Source of the DNA: Liolophura sinensis
Taxonomy: Eukaryota > Mollusca > Polyplacophora > Chitonida > Chitonidae
NCBI RefSeq assembly: GCF_032854445.1
Contig: NC_088295.1
Location: 42,953,385 to 43,017,384 of the forward strand
Direction: 5' to 3'
Length of the DNA: 64,000 nucleotides
Shown here: positions 1 to 13,600 of the stretch, piece by piece
How the letters are laid out: every line of letters starts with the position of its first letter
Position numbering within the stretch: the stretch's first letter is position 1
Notes under the pieces: model-generated
Database searches by the model: none
Told to the model about the DNA's origin: nothing
The model's input: only the letters and a program-made list of their open reading frames with translations
Made by a program: the position numbers and the translations under genes

Positions 1-243
1 TGTCGTCGCTGCTCTGGTTTTTCTCTCTATGCTGTACGCCTTAATTATATTATATACGGCCTGCATGCTGCCCCACTGAAAATAAATAAATACATCAGGT
101 ATATTGTTGCATCACTGATCGAAGCACCGACACTTTTCTACCCATGAGGAAAATGACAGCGATACTGCCTAACAATAAATTGATCACTACATCTCAGTGT
201 TCTCAAACAAATATATTAACTTTCGTTTTTAACTTCGTTTCAG

Positions 244-2908
244 TAAATTCCGGTTACCTACAGAGCGTGTGCTCCGATATTCTCTGGGAGAGCGAAGTAA
301 CTGGTTACCTCACGAGTCCATACTTCCTTAGCAACTATCCCAATAATGGGCGGGAATTGGACTGCCAGTGTGAGTTGCGGCCCGACGAGGGTTCACGTGT
401 GGAGCTGACAGGGCTGCTAATGAACCCTAGCTCTTCAGGGTTACGATGGAGCCTGGAGGCACAAACGGAATCTGGTTCCAACCAGGACCTGTCCACTCAG
501 TTCTATGTCAGCCGAGAGTTTCCACTTTTGGGAAGCGGTAGTATTACCCTGAGATTCCGGACCGAAGGATCGGGTCACCAGCAACCTGCACGCCAGGAGT
601 CCCCTGTGGGCTTCTGGCTAGAGTACAAAGGTAATTTGGAAATAGTTTCACCCAGCCAGATACATTAATGTTTTCTGTATACTCAGACTACAGAGCGTTC
701 AAATCTCCAGTAAATAAAACAAAATTATTTAGGTCTTATAGGTGATAATGCCTGAAACTATCCTTGGCAAATCTTTAAGGATTAAGTTGTCCATCTTCGT
801 GAAGTAATCTTACTTTAATCCTCCAAATGCATTAGCACATACTAACGGTGATGGGGAAAATCGTTAACTTGTTTACATGCTTTAGAAATATCATCTAACG
901 CAACGAAAAATGTGAGACGTGTTTACGTTTTACCAATACAACTTATAGTCTCTATGCAGAACACACCTGGATGTGAGATGACGTTGTCGTTTTCATTATA
1001 TACTTTTTTTTTGTATATATACCGTTTTCTTTTTCAGCCGTGTTGATCAACAGCCCCGGCATCTCCGGGAGTAATCAACGCCAGGCGGGTAGAGTGACCC
1101 TCATCTGTAATGACCCTTACACTGACGCCGCTTTCATTGGTAAGTCCAATTAAAATTTTATAACTAGCTCACGCTGTTTCTTTATTTTCGAGTATTCCGA
1201 TAAAGAGCTGATTTTTTTTACTGAGTGCAAGATTGTGCCCTGCGAGGACAAAGGAAAGTTCCTGTTGTTGTGTCAGAATTATTATATTCCAGAGTTTATG
1301 GATGTTCGAAGGTGTTAAAACCACTGAAATCCACACCGATGCAAAAGTCTGACGACAATTATGATAGAAAGTATTGATAGTAGATCTTGTTTTTATCTTA
1401 CAGCTTCGCTGGTAGTAGGGATAGCCGTGCCTGTAATCATCATAATAATACTGATCATACTGGCAATCTACTGTATCAGAAAGAGGTAAGAACTTGTGGT
1501 ACATTCTAGACTTCAGGTTTTGTTTGCTAAGGGTTGTGTAAGTTGCTACCATGCATTTACATGGACATTTGGAATAAACACTAACTGAGGTAAATTGATA
1601 CGAGGCCAGTCATACATTTTTGGGGAAAGATAACCGATGGTCATTTACTTTCTGTAACCCCTTGGCTATTGAAGGGTGTATTAAACAATGTTGTTGGGAT
1701 TATTCAGTTGCTTTTCTCTTAGACAGTGTGGTGAGGTCAGAAATTTTGTCATGATGCCACTTTTTATACATCTGATCCATGACTCTTCGTATCATAGAGA
1801 AACTTATAAACTTGTTTCCTCCTTTAATAAAGCAGTCTAGAACTATGTACTTGAGCCGTACGTCATACTTTCTGTGGACGTGTACTCGTATATAGGACAT
1901 AAATACTGCAACCTTAATTTAGCAGAAAACCAATGAGGTTTTCCCGCCATTTGGACCTCTGAGTGTACCCCCGTCAGTGATTCCTCTGCAGTCACCATGA
2001 GATAATGTGAAACGTATAACCACACTAAAACAAGTCAATATCAGCACTTTATTCTCCTTGGCCCTTCCTAAGCAAAGTTCACAAGCATTTCAGTGCAACA
2101 ACAAATCTTGGAACCGACTTTTTTCAATAGTAATTAAAGATGTACAGTATACAAAGTAACACCAGGGCAGCGACAACAATATAACGGTAACCTGTAAAAT
2201 GCAGCCTCTTGTCAAATCATCTCAGTCAGCGTTTTATTCTAACTGTTCATGGAATTGCTTAAACTGAATTCATTAGATGTCGCTGGTCTGGAATTACTTA
2301 AAAAGTTGTGTTGTCTGTGACATTTAATATACAGTAACATTAAAACAATGCAAAGACAGGAAATTAGGTTGGTGCATTAAGGACACCGAGGAGGTAAACA
2401 TGTGAAGGATTTTAACTGAGGTATTATTCTACTTTCCCATTTCAGAAGACGTGAGAAAGGAGAGTCCTACTCTACCGAAACTCCTCCTAGAGTCACAACA
2501 ACCCCTCGTAAGAATAACCGGGACTGGAACGAGGACACCCAAGATGATGACTTCCATCGTAACAAGGCGTACCAGGACACCGAGCACCAGCCTTACCACC
2601 GCAACAACTTCCGGCAGCGAGTCAGCGCCGAAGACTACCCGGAAAAAGAACCCAACTACGGGCGCAGCAACAGGGGACGTAACTACTCCAACGACAGCTA
2701 CAACGACAAGGTGTTCCTGGATGAGGTGGACAAAAAGTCTATCCCTAGTTCGAGTCGCACCGGCGACAATGACTCCATCGCCAAAAAGTCCCTGTCGGGG
2801 AGTCAGGACAGCCAGGCAGACAACTACTCCGAGGTGAATTACTCCCCTAAAGGCCCCCGGCACTACACTTTACGGCACTCTTCTCTAGGAAGGGATACTG
2901 CCGTGTAG
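244..2908 (+). CDS. CUB-like single-pass transmembrane protein, 5' end outside window
   Basis: Four exons are visible: 244-630, 1038-1139, 1404-1485 and 2446-2908, with AG/GT borders and phases 1-1-1-2 that join into one frame of 344 residues. The missing first exon should hold the signal peptide. The first visible exon is CUB-like: it has a Cys near its start, a SPYFLSNYP segment, a CQC motif, beta-strand-like hydrophobic alternation and an end at GFWLEYKG. The next exon ends its extracellular part with VTLICNDPYTD. Exon 1404-1485 encodes one hydrophobic helix (LVVGIAVPVIIIIILIIL) followed by CIRKRR, a stop-transfer signal, so the C-terminus is cytoplasmic. The roughly 150-residue tail is polar and rich in Asn, Asp, Arg and Tyr, and ends in DTAV, a class I PDZ-binding pattern. 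CUB domains bind extracellular ligands, but the specific role is unknown. The same exon phases occur in the next gene. Confidence 0.72.
1528..1625 (-). repeat. Dispersed repeat family A, fragment in intron
   Basis: Reverse-orientation fragment of a family with several copies in the window (near 2128, 9590, 10230, 12165, 12530, 15090, 15465 and 56215). Shared blocks include one reading, in the other orientation, TGTCAATTTACCTCAG followed by a GTTTTATTCTAAC block and TTCATGTAAATGC. Positions 1-40 look like the far end of another reverse copy. The family type is unknown and no coding capacity is seen. Confidence 0.6.
2128..2385 (+). repeat. Dispersed repeat family A, copy in intron
   Basis: Forward copy in the last intron of the CUB-like membrane gene. 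It runs from the GATGTACAG-like start through CCTCTTGTCAAA, TTTTATTCTAACTGTTCATG and TTAGATGTCGCTGGTCT to ACATTAAAACAATGCAAAG. Part of the middle is missing compared with the copy near 15090. Confidence 0.65.
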
Positions 2909-5671
2909 GACCTTCGTAAACAGCGCTGTCCGCCATAATAGGCCTGAGGTTCATACTGAATTAAAAGGCATGGTGGTTCATGATAGGGTTGAAAATGCGG
3001 AAGCTGAAAGGGACTCTACTTAGCTTAACAACAATGAGATAATGATATAATACACGAGGGAGTGTCTAAATGCCGTCACAAAATGTTGAAAACTCGCGCC
3101 ATACGACTGTTGGTGTGATGCTACATGATGAGTAGCTCAGCTACCTGGTAAGCTTTTCAAAACTGGAATGTGGATGGAAGGCCAGTTGGTATGACCCGTT
3201 TTGGTGCCAGTATACTACACCATTGTGATTATGGCTGGTAGGACGAAGATCGGATCAAGCTGAGCATGCCTCAAAATATGAACCGATCAAAATTCTTTCT
3301 AACATCTCATGATAGTGCTGTATGACATTTGGTAAACGTTCGTCTTTTCATGCCGTGCAGAAGGATAATGACAGCATGATAGGCGAAACAATGACCTGTA
3401 TCCTAAAATCAGCTGTCACTCTTACCTCAAACGGATAAGCGCAAACATCAGTGTTCATTGGTTCACGTAAGACAGACGAAAGACAAACGAAAAAGCAGTG
3501 TCCAATCAGAACGGTCCGAAATTCTTGACTTGCCATTCTTCGTTGATCAGATGTACAAAAGTAGCCTCCCTTTCCCTTGATAAACCTGAAAGGAATAAAT
3601 CCTTGAAGCATTTGTCGGTAAAATATGAATAAGTTTGTCAACAAGTAAGAACGCGATGATATCAATGGAAAATAGAAATCACATGGGTTATTTTTCCACA
3701 AGGCAGAGTGATTGTGTTCTGATAAATATTTAAACGAGTCAAATGGAAACATCTGTAAGTTTTTGACCCGAAGGCGTCTTGTCAGTTTTCTAGTACTGAC
3801 GTTTTGTTTCCCTCTCTTTGTTTGCCTAGTTCTTAACCTCTGTAACAGATGAAAAAACGTGCCTGCATATGTAGGTGTTTGATAAAGAAAAAAAACCCAG
3901 CTAAATTTAGCAACTCCGTAGCAAAGTGTCCAAATCGCAGTTTAGCCTGTCAACTGTTAAAACAACATCCAGAGTCAACTTCCAAAGACCTTTTTTTTTT
4001 TTAAAAAAAATGAAATCAGCATAACAATAAGTTTTTACCGAAGAGAGTTCTCTAAAATTAAGTGGCAGTAAACTTTCAACGATGTCTGAACTACTAGAAA
4101 TTTCTGATCAAATATTACACATTACTTAAATTTATGTACATATCAAATTAATTCACTACAAATTTACGGGATATTTATTTATGTTACAGTGACAAAGTAT
4201 TCACAAAATTGGTATTACCAATACCGTATCATCATTCTTTAGTTCTGCACAGACAGCCACTACAACGTTGGATTTCGTTTTACATGTAAGAATTCAAAAC
4301 ACATTTACTAATTTCACAACACTGATTTTATATATGACCAAATAAACATTGCAGCTGACCAGTTTTGTTTGGTTGCAGTGTATACATGACGTATGCTCTA
4401 TAGATCTCCGACTATGGTGTTTGTCATTCTTTTATTCATTGAGATGATATTGATACGTTTTAAGAATATCAAAGTCTTCTTTTTGTCTTTCACGTTTAAT
4501 TATTCCGTGTATCCTTCATTTCTATCAGCTAACTTGGATACTAATTTCAACACATCAAGAAATACCGTTGCTTTAAAACCATGTGGGTTGCCTCCTATTT
4601 TGTTTACCCCGACCAACTATTTATGTATGTTGCCATTCATGGCGTGGATTTGTGTATGATTACTGATGGTTTTAATGACAATCAACAGTGAAGGCTTGAT
4701 GATTACAGTTGGAGGATATCAGAAGTGATGACTTCGTCTAAACATCATATAGCTTATACCTAGTACCTGGTATAATGACAGAAAGAAAAAAAGGTGTTTA
4801 AGCATTGATGACATTTACTTATTGTCAACATTAAGGATGGCAATGTGTTTGTTAATGATGACTAAGAGTCGCGATAATAATTTGACGTCACATTTAATTG
4901 ATGAAGGTGATGATTGTGATGAGGATGATGATGAGGGAAGATTTATGTCAGTGACGATGATATACACAATGGTGATGATTACTAATGACTAAAATAATGA
5001 CAACGATTTGTACTTGACAATGGCATATAATGGCGAAGACTAATTGTGAAATTCATCATGAATAATCAATTGTGAAGTTGATTCCAATAATTTACTATGC
5101 ACGTGTATATATGTAAATAAAGGCATATACGATTAGCAGTGTATATTACCATATCAGTTTCTATCGGTGCAACTTCTCATCTTCATTTTGCTACCTGTTC
5201 ATAGATATTTTTATATACATTTAGCTGTATTGTGTAGAGTATTTACACCACGAAAAGATTTGAAGCTATAGATAATTAAAGTTACCGTATCTTTTATTAC
5301 GTATAAGCTATTCCTGTTTTGTATTGTTTTGTACTTCCCATTACGCCATGCACACTGTGCGTTAACAGATACACCTATCATTTTAGTGTACAGTTTAATA
5401 AATCTCTATAGACAATTTTTGACATTACTTTAAAAATATATGCACGTGGCTGGCTGATTTGAAGTAATATGTGATTTTGTAATATGACCTCCATGTTAAT
5501 AATAAAGAAAATTGATGAATAAAAAGTTATGAGAACAACCTGAATTTTTATACTCCATTTTTTTTTCATATGCTATTGTTTGTTCCTGTTCTAATTATTT
5601 TATGATAGTCCACTGAGGTGCGATAGTCCACTGATGTGTTGTGATCAGTGTGCTATTATAATGCAGTATAT
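2909..5671. other. Intergenic, no gene seen
   Basis: Follows the stop codon of the CUB-like membrane gene. An ATTAAA at 2960-2965 could be a variant polyadenylation signal. No ORF has a recognisable product. About 4835-5010 is a degenerate GAT/GATGAT-rich low-complexity tract. The rest is AT-rich sequence with no recognised repeat. Confidence 0.6.
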
Positions 5672-6248
5672 CTATATACAGTTATGGCCTATTCGTTAGT
5701 TAGCTACTATATAGTTATAGCCTTTTGGTTAAGCTGATACTGTACATTTATGGCATTTTCGTGAGGCTGCTACCATACAGTTACAGCCTTTTTGTCAATT
5801 ACGTTGACACTATAACGTTGCAGTCTTTTCGTGAGATCGATACTATACAGTTATAGCCTTTTCGTCAAGTTGATACTATACAGTTAGCGCTTTCGTGAGG
5901 CGCTACCATACAATTACTTTGATACAATACAGTTACAGTCTTTTCGTGAGGTTGATACTGTACATTTACGGCCTTTTCGTGAGGTCGATACTGTACATTT
6001 AGAGCCTTTTCGTGAGGCTACTACCATACAGTTGCATCTTTAACGCGAGGTTGACATTATACAGTTATAACCTTTTCGTAAATTTGATACCATACATTTA
6101 TGGCCTTTTCATAAGGTTGCTACCATACAGTTACAGCCTTCTCGTGAGGTTGATACTACACAGTTATGACCTTTTCTTGCGGTCGCTACCATACAGTTAT
6201 AGCCTTTTGGTGAACTTGATACTGTACCGTTATGACCTTTTCGTGACA
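5672..6248 (+). repeat. 33-bp minisatellite, 66-bp dimer
   Basis: About 17 degenerate tandem copies of a 32-33 bp unit containing ATACAGTTATAGCC, TTTTCGTGAGG and GATACT. In the right half two unit types alternate, giving a 66-bp dimer. Because 33 is divisible by three, a 95-codon frame (6012-6299) stays open, but it lacks splice or start context and is not called as a gene. Confidence 0.85.
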
Positions 6249-6299
6249 GGACTACCTGTCAGTGAGTCAGACAAATTCAAGCTGCTGAAAGAAGAATAA

Positions 6300-7415
6300 A
6301 ACATGCTTAAATAATAGTATATGTAATACTCTTTATTATTCCTTATTTATACGCAGACTGGCGACACCAGACGTTATACATGGTTAAGCAGCAGTCTAAG
6401 TGAGCGACCGCCACAAACCTCAGGAAACCCCAGAATAAATCTAACAGTTAAAACCCGTAGACTAGGTATATATTGGCCAGACACTTGTCACTGTGGCGGT
6501 CATTAAAGTGTCGGTGTCTTCTAAATGACTTCCGTGTAAGACCGCACATGTAAACATGTCAACAAGTGATATGAATAAATGAAAGGGAACAAAAGTCGTG
6601 AGTAGAAAACCACATTTCAATCTCGATATGCATCAAGCCTGGATAATCTAGGTATTTTGTTTATTTTTCATTGTATTACTATTATTTATTTATTTATCTT
6701 TATTTATTTATTTATTTTTGAGAATATAAGGATATCGTGGTGCTACATAGGGACACCTTCGCCATAAGTTCATTGTACATAACATTAAAAGAAATATACA
6801 ACTTGCACGCAAGGAAAAAACAAGGTCATGTTGGCGAACAATTTACTGTCTCTGCCAAAATTATAATTAAACAAAAACCAAAGTAATTAACTTGACTTGC
6901 GAAGGTTGAGAAATGGTGGTTAGACTTAAAAACGTTTAAAAGACACGTACTCAAATTAATGGAAAGACGCATAAAAGTTTGAGTTTTTCGATCCAGCAAT
7001 ACTAATCATGTCGAATGCAAAATTTTCCTTTCTCTTGAAACACTGATCTTCATGCAGTTGCAAAGGACTAATGGCTGTTTGAAAAATAACAGATTGTTGG
7101 AGACATTTTCACAGGTATAAAAACCTCCTACCCAAGTCTGCCTAACGCAAATTTGGTGCGAGCAAATAACTTCCATTGAATACGTTTTTATATTTGGTGT
7201 GAACAAGAAAGAAAAATATGGCCTTGGATGTACTGTATAGAAGAACTCATGACTGGCTGCAGTTCACGAAAAACATGGTCAGTACATACATGCAAACAGT
7301 GAGTGCGTGACAAGAGTGCAGTGTCGTAGTGGGGTTCTGAAGAATAACAGACATTGGACCATCCTCGAGATCGAGTTCACCAAATAGAACCTCCTCTTTA
7401 TATCGACAAAAAGCT
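6300..7415. other. Intergenic, no gene seen
   Basis: AT-rich sequence with a short run of TTTA/TTTAT repeats near 6690-6720. No coding exon or recognised mobile element was found before the TATA-like motif of the next gene. Confidence 0.5.
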
Positions 7416-7423
7416 TATAAATA
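7416..7423 (+). promoter_or_regulatory. Possible TATA box of the secreted CUB-like gene
   Basis: TATAAATA lies about 240 bases upstream of the proposed start codon at 7665. Transcription would then begin near 7445 and give a 5' UTR of roughly 220 bases. AT-rich DNA makes chance matches common, so this is weak. Confidence 0.35.
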
Positions 7424-7664
7424 TATAAGCGTCGCCTTCTTAGCGCAAACTAAAATTTGTATTCGTTTTATAGTGTGTATGCCAGTCATAAGTTGGGCGT
7501 TGTCAATGGTACGTTGGATGTAGGTCAAGGAGAAAATTTGCCGTGAAAGAGTAAGGTAAAAAGTGAAGCGTCATGCACCTCTGACTATAAGGGGGATTCC
7601 GTGTCCAGGTTAAATGCCATTGCAGCGATTAAAGACATATAATGATGGAATTACGTATGCAAGA

Positions 7665-10600
7665 ATGGTGACAAGGAAACGTAAATTGTGGGGTCTCGTC
7701 GTCTGGGCGATCACCGTTGTTTCAGGTGAGTATACTCGTCGTGCGGCTCCATTTAAAATGTCACTGAAACTGTTTTCAACTGTTCAATTCTGAAAACCCG
7801 TCACCAAGTTTACTTACATTCATTCATACATTTTCAGAGTTTAAATACTAATTGTTGTCTGCAATTAGTTCGATTTCATTGACATGATTTATATTGACAT
7901 GACTTCATACAGAAAATAAAAATGAAATTCCAGATGCAAAAATGAAATTAAAAAAGTCTATAGTGTTTGGGTCAACTACCATGGTTCAGTTACATGTAAA
8001 TCATACATAAGGGATCCATTCGTAACGGATATTATAGCTGGAGAAGTTATGAGTTAAGCTGCAATTGCTACAAAAAAAATGAATACAGTTTTGACAATTA
8101 AATTCATAGGTGCGATAAAAAGAATAGAAGAATTGTGGTTTGAAGATTGAACAAAATAAAGCTTCTCTGCCCTAACAAACCTGCTGAAGTATAAAAGTAC
8201 ACTCGATCCAGAGAGATCGAGAATTGATGAAGCGACCTAAAGGCTCTGGGTAATGTCAGTGGAGGAAATAATGCCACACCTTTGGTAACATTAGAAACGT
8301 GGAAACAAGCAGTGTTCTACACCAAAAAGCAATTTGACATGGGCCAATCGTTTAGGACAAAACTGCCATGTAAATAACATTGTATGAATGAATGCTTAAC
8401 GACGCAGTGCATTACAATGTTTCATATGGCGACGAAGTGTCATTAGGTGCTTGTACTTATACTGTGTCTTCTTGTGGCAGGGCGAGACTATGTCGCCAAA
8501 GCATTGCCATCACTGAAGTATTATGCCGTAGACACCAGCCATGACACCCCATCCATCACATTATACTGACACCATGTTTCAACTGTCAGGTTTCCTTCCT
8601 CTAACCTCTCAGTGCTGAGTGTCAAGCAAGGCAGCAGCAAATACCATTATTAAAGTCTTTGGTACATGACCCGCCCCGGGGTTTATTCCCGGGATCTTCC
8701 GACTTTGAACCGAACGCTCTAACCATTATATCACCGAAGCTGTACTAAATAACATTGTATATAACTTTTTTCATACTGTAAATAGCTGGATTTGCTATTG
8801 TATCCTGTCCCAACTTAAAAAATATTTCCTTTTACCGTATACTCATCCTTGTATATATCTCTGTATACCTGATCTCTGTTCGAAGGTGTTTTATCTCAGG
8901 AGGGACCTCAGGCTCCAGATAACAGTAAGTATAACGAACCTTCTGTGGGCATTTTAGAAGTGAAATATCATTGCTGTAATCTTTAAAGAAAAATTGCAGC
9001 ATAACTTTAAATTATCGTTACTAGACACACCTGTTAGCACTGTATCTCAAATGCTTCGACATTTTGAAAAATCTTTTCTTGAATACAATTAACCGCATTG
9101 TTTCAAATATGTAAATTGTGAGTTGGGTTTTATGGATCATGCTGATAATGGGCTGCTGCGCTGTTATGAGCTTTTCTGTTTGCTCTATGCGATGCATTTA
9201 CCATCTGAATATACAGGTTTTGTATACGTCCTGGGGCAGATAGCACAGTACACTTCACATGAATGTTTGCCTGTGACGTCATCGCCCACTTTGGGAATAT
9301 ATTTAAATACATAATTCTATTCACAAATGTAAATTTTTAAGATATTTTCAGTTCCAATTTCCATTAGTGTGTCTCACGGTGGCATTGATTACAGATTCTT
9401 TACTATAAAACAAAAACGACAAAAATGTGACTGTTGTCCGAAAATAACTTAATTGGATACAATATTTCCCTAATGATATATGTTTAACACACAGAATAAA
9501 TAAATTTCAATTCAGCTAGGTCAACAAAATTTGCACGCGTCCAGAGCCGAATTTCCCGACTATCAAAATTCCTGCGGTAGAGGAAATGATACAATTAAAG
9601 GCGTGCAGAGTATAGAGTAAAACCAGAGTAGTGAAGCCAGTGTGATATCTGGCAAATGGTCACATGTAGCCGGTGAAATACGGCCTCTTGTCAATTTACC
9701 TCAGGACAGGGTTTTATTCTAACTGTTCATGTACATGATTAAATAGTAGCAATTACATACTACGTAGCAACAAGGTTTCAATGATATTTCAAGATCCAGA
9801 TAATGAATACCGTACACCGTATACCTGGCAAACCCCCAAAAACTGTCGCCCACAATCGTTATACCCGTTTCTACATGCAAAAGAATTTAACCAAAAACGA
9901 AAAGTGTTTGTAGCCTGGTTACATGTTCAAATTTAAAAGAATATATACGCAAGCGAAAAAATACAAGACGTACAAGTCCAACTCCAAAAGAATATGGTGT
10001 AGAAGAATGTAAGAAAAGAAAAGAAAAAAATATAAGCAAAGTTTTGTGTTTGTCCAACTATAACAGAATGTGTTGTGGAAGCCATTGGACATCCACCTGA
10101 AGCTGTAAAATGAACCTTCTGCAGAAAACGGTTAAAATTAAAAGAATTTACGTGCAGTAGCCATCCATGAATTTCAGATAAATATTTTTTTTGTACTATA
10201 TAGTCTTGTTTTAACACGTAATTCTGCGTAAGCCATTCTGCTAGGGGGTGTGTAAGTTGGTACTATTTAAGCATGCGAATGAATAGTTAGAATAAAATCC
10301 TAACTGAGATAAACTGACACGAGACCGGATTTCAACCCTTACGTGTGACCATTTGCCAACTATTACGTTGTCGTGGTTGCTCTGCTTTTCGTCTCTGTAT
10401 GCTGTTGTNNNNNNNNNNNNNNNNNNNNNNNNNNNNNNNNNNNNNNNNNNNNNNNNNNNNNNNNNNNNNNNNNNNNNNNNNNNNNNNNNNNNNNNNNNNN
10501 NNNNNNNNNNNNNNNNNNNNNNNNNNNNNNNNNNNNNNNNNNNNNNNNNNNNNNNNNNNNNNNNNNNNNNNNNNNNNNNNNNNNNNNNNNNNNNNNNNNN

Positions 10601-13600
10601 NNNNNNNNTTAGTCTCTGTATGCTGTTGTCTTTTATACCTCATCCCTCCATATATCAAGAATCTGCTGGTGGACTAAGCATCCCCGAGTCAGTTCCTTTG
10701 CATTGCTTTATGTGTTTCTTTATTAAATGTGGTGACAAATGTAGCACAATATATTTTGAGTAATTCTAGACCAGTGACGTCAGATAAATTTCAATAGGGC
10801 CGCACCGAATTACCTCCCTTGAGGTAACCCTCCCGCTTAAAAGGTGCTTTTATAGGAGTATGCCCTGGCAAGCTTTCGAGTTAAAGTGGCATAAGCCAGT
10901 TTTAACCTAGGTTTAAGACGGATTTTAATTTTGTAAACATATTCGAAACCCCAGCATAAACGTAACTATACTTTCAAAACGATTTGGAGGTAATTTTAAA
11001 ATCCTGACCAAATACAATAGATCTTGGCCGAACTCCGTCAAATATATGTATTCTATTTAAGCTAGAACACATAGGCTGCATTTCAGAGATCTCGACATTT
11101 CTACGACTCTCTGAGTCTAATATCATGTGTTTTTACATTCTGTTGTCTAGATAATATTTGTCACTGTCGTGACCTATTCCAAATTATCTCAAAATTCGAC
11201 CACAAAACGGCATTTTTGGAGGCAAATAAATGTCATGAGAGATTATTTCTGGTACTAAAATTTTCCTAGAGGGATACCACCCTACCTTCCAAGCACCTCT
11301 CAAAGTACCTTTCGAAAATCAATAAAACTTCCAGAATCTGGTAAAATGGGCAACTTAGTCATGGACGAAATTTTAGGTCATTTAGGGTAACCTGCATACT
11401 GCATGCTTTGATAGGCGAGGTTTCACTTCTCATAGTTTTGCGCCCCAAAAGCTAATCTCCCGTTATTTCATGGTCACTGTTGTGTAACAAGGGCGGTAAT
11501 TCAGACATTTATTTCAGTTAACTCTACTTAAGCCATGGCGCTGGGGATCAAATAAGTTGATACTTTTCAGCATTTAGATCAACAATTAGAATAAAACCCC
11601 ACTCAACGATTACGTGTGACTATATTTCCCCAACAGTCATACTGTCGTCGGTGCCCATAAGGGCCCTGCAGATGGCGTGCTAACTAATACTCCAACATGG
11701 TACGAGATTTGAATACTGATTTCACTCATTCGCCTTGAAAATAACTCGCGTCTTTCCAACATCACTGAAAACTGTTGACTGCTTCTCTTTGCATGGTTCC
11801 GTTCTGTTTTCGTACTTTACACACTTTCTTAGTTTTTTGGTGGTTAGCCCTTAATGGCTGACGGCTGGTGTATGCATTCTGTTTCGACGAATGGACTCTA
11901 GTTTTGCTCTCCACGCTGATGTATTTTATATTATGAGCATTTATGTATACATTAGTACAGTATATGTGAACAGGTTCAGGTCTGTGAAAACGGATGGGGT
12001 ATTTTAAACTCATTCTGTTACGTGCAAGAATGTGGAAAAGTCTACTTAACAAAAAGTTTCTTAAAACACGACATTTATGCCAAACTTATTTCCGTTCACA
12101 CTTTGTTATATAAAATAAAGATAAATCGCAAGTTCTTAGATTGGAGCACGAATCAGGTATACAGCTGATTGTTGGCAAATACACAGAGAAAGGTTTGTGA
12201 TAGTTTGCAAATGGTCACACATAACTAATGAAATAAGGCCTCTTGTCAATTTACCTCATGGTTTTATTCTGACCATCCACGTAAATGCCTAACAAATTCC
12301 ACCCCAACCCCTGCTCTCAAACTACCCACCCACCTGCACTATGGCTGTACTAATTAAATATAAACATCCAGCGATGTTAATTGGTCTGTTGTGACCCAGA
12401 AGGTATCTATACTTTTAGCCTGAAGTAATTCGTTTCAAGGTCAAATCGGCGAATACATTCATAGATCTATATGTATATACATTTTGAATGATGAAATGTA
12501 GCAGTGTAATGTGTGAAAAGTTACAAAAACAATTAAAGACATGCAACACAGGCAGCAAAACCAAAGAAGCCACGACAGTGTGATAGCTGCCAAATTGTCA
12601 CAGTTAACCGGTGAAAATACGGCCTGCGGTCAATTTACGTCAGGGTTTCATTCTGAATGTTCATGTAAATGTATAAATCGTAGCAACTTACACGCCTTCT
12701 AGTACCATGGTTTAAGCAGAATTAGGTAAAAAAAAATGCTGTGATGTGAATTACTCAAAATGTTGTGTTGTCATCGCATTTAACATACAATGGCATTAAA
12801 CAATGAAAAGGGAACAGGTGTGAGACAAGTAAAGATCATTAGCTTATACCAGAGGTTATATATCATTGCCTGTTGTAAACTTGACAACAAAACGTTCCTT
12901 ATTGTTAAGTCGAGAGACAGATTAGTGCTGACGTCGTTTTCATAGCCTCTTAAGCGCAAATGTTTAAAATGTACACATTTTCTAGGTATTAAAATAATAC
13001 ATGTAAAATTCTGTAAACAACGCCGCAAACTATGCCCAAATCTTAAACTGCTATGCCAAGTAATGATAGTTTGCCGGTTGTTGCAACAAAATGTAAAGTT
13101 TCAAAAATTTTAACCTTTTTGTCGCAGAACACAGTGAATTTGACGTAAGGCGTTGTTAAATTTCAACACTTTCTTATCCTTTTAAAAATGTTCAGTGCCT
13201 AACACTTTAGAAGGTATTTATTTAACATTTTGAATGCTTTCTCAATACATTAAAACAATACGTAAGCTATTCAAGTTAACTTAATCTAAAACCCCGGCTC
13301 TGTTTTGCTCGACAGGTTTACTAAGGTCCTGGTCCTTTATTCTGACCACCTTGCGGGCCTATTTAAAATATTTTTGTTTGCGAGATAGACAATAATCAAT
13401 CATAATATCGATATGAAAATAGGAAAACAATGTTCACTGCTATTTTAGTCTACAAAACATTATATTTGTCTTTCAGCTGTCCAAGTGTGTTATAATAACC
13501 AGTTGTCCTTTGTGGACACGGGATTCGGGCAGCTGAACTACCCCTTAACTGTGACTCAGCAAAAGACGTGTTCGTGTAACGTGGCTCTCTCCGGAGTGTC

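Noticed and set aside
2429-2863. 144-codon minus-strand frame
   Set aside because: It is the antisense of the cytoplasmic-tail exon of the CUB-like membrane gene. The plus frame joins in phase to the membrane-helix exon, so the minus frame is a shadow.
8900-8924. Small exon candidate between exons 1 and 2 of the secreted CUB-like gene
   Set aside because: It has AG and GTAAGT borders, but all usable acceptors put TAA in the required phase. Exon 1 joins 13477 directly in phase and completes a signal-peptide cleavage site.
10332-10763. Open frames spanning the N gap
   Set aside because: The frames exist only because N codons do not stop translation, and the flanks are repeat family A.
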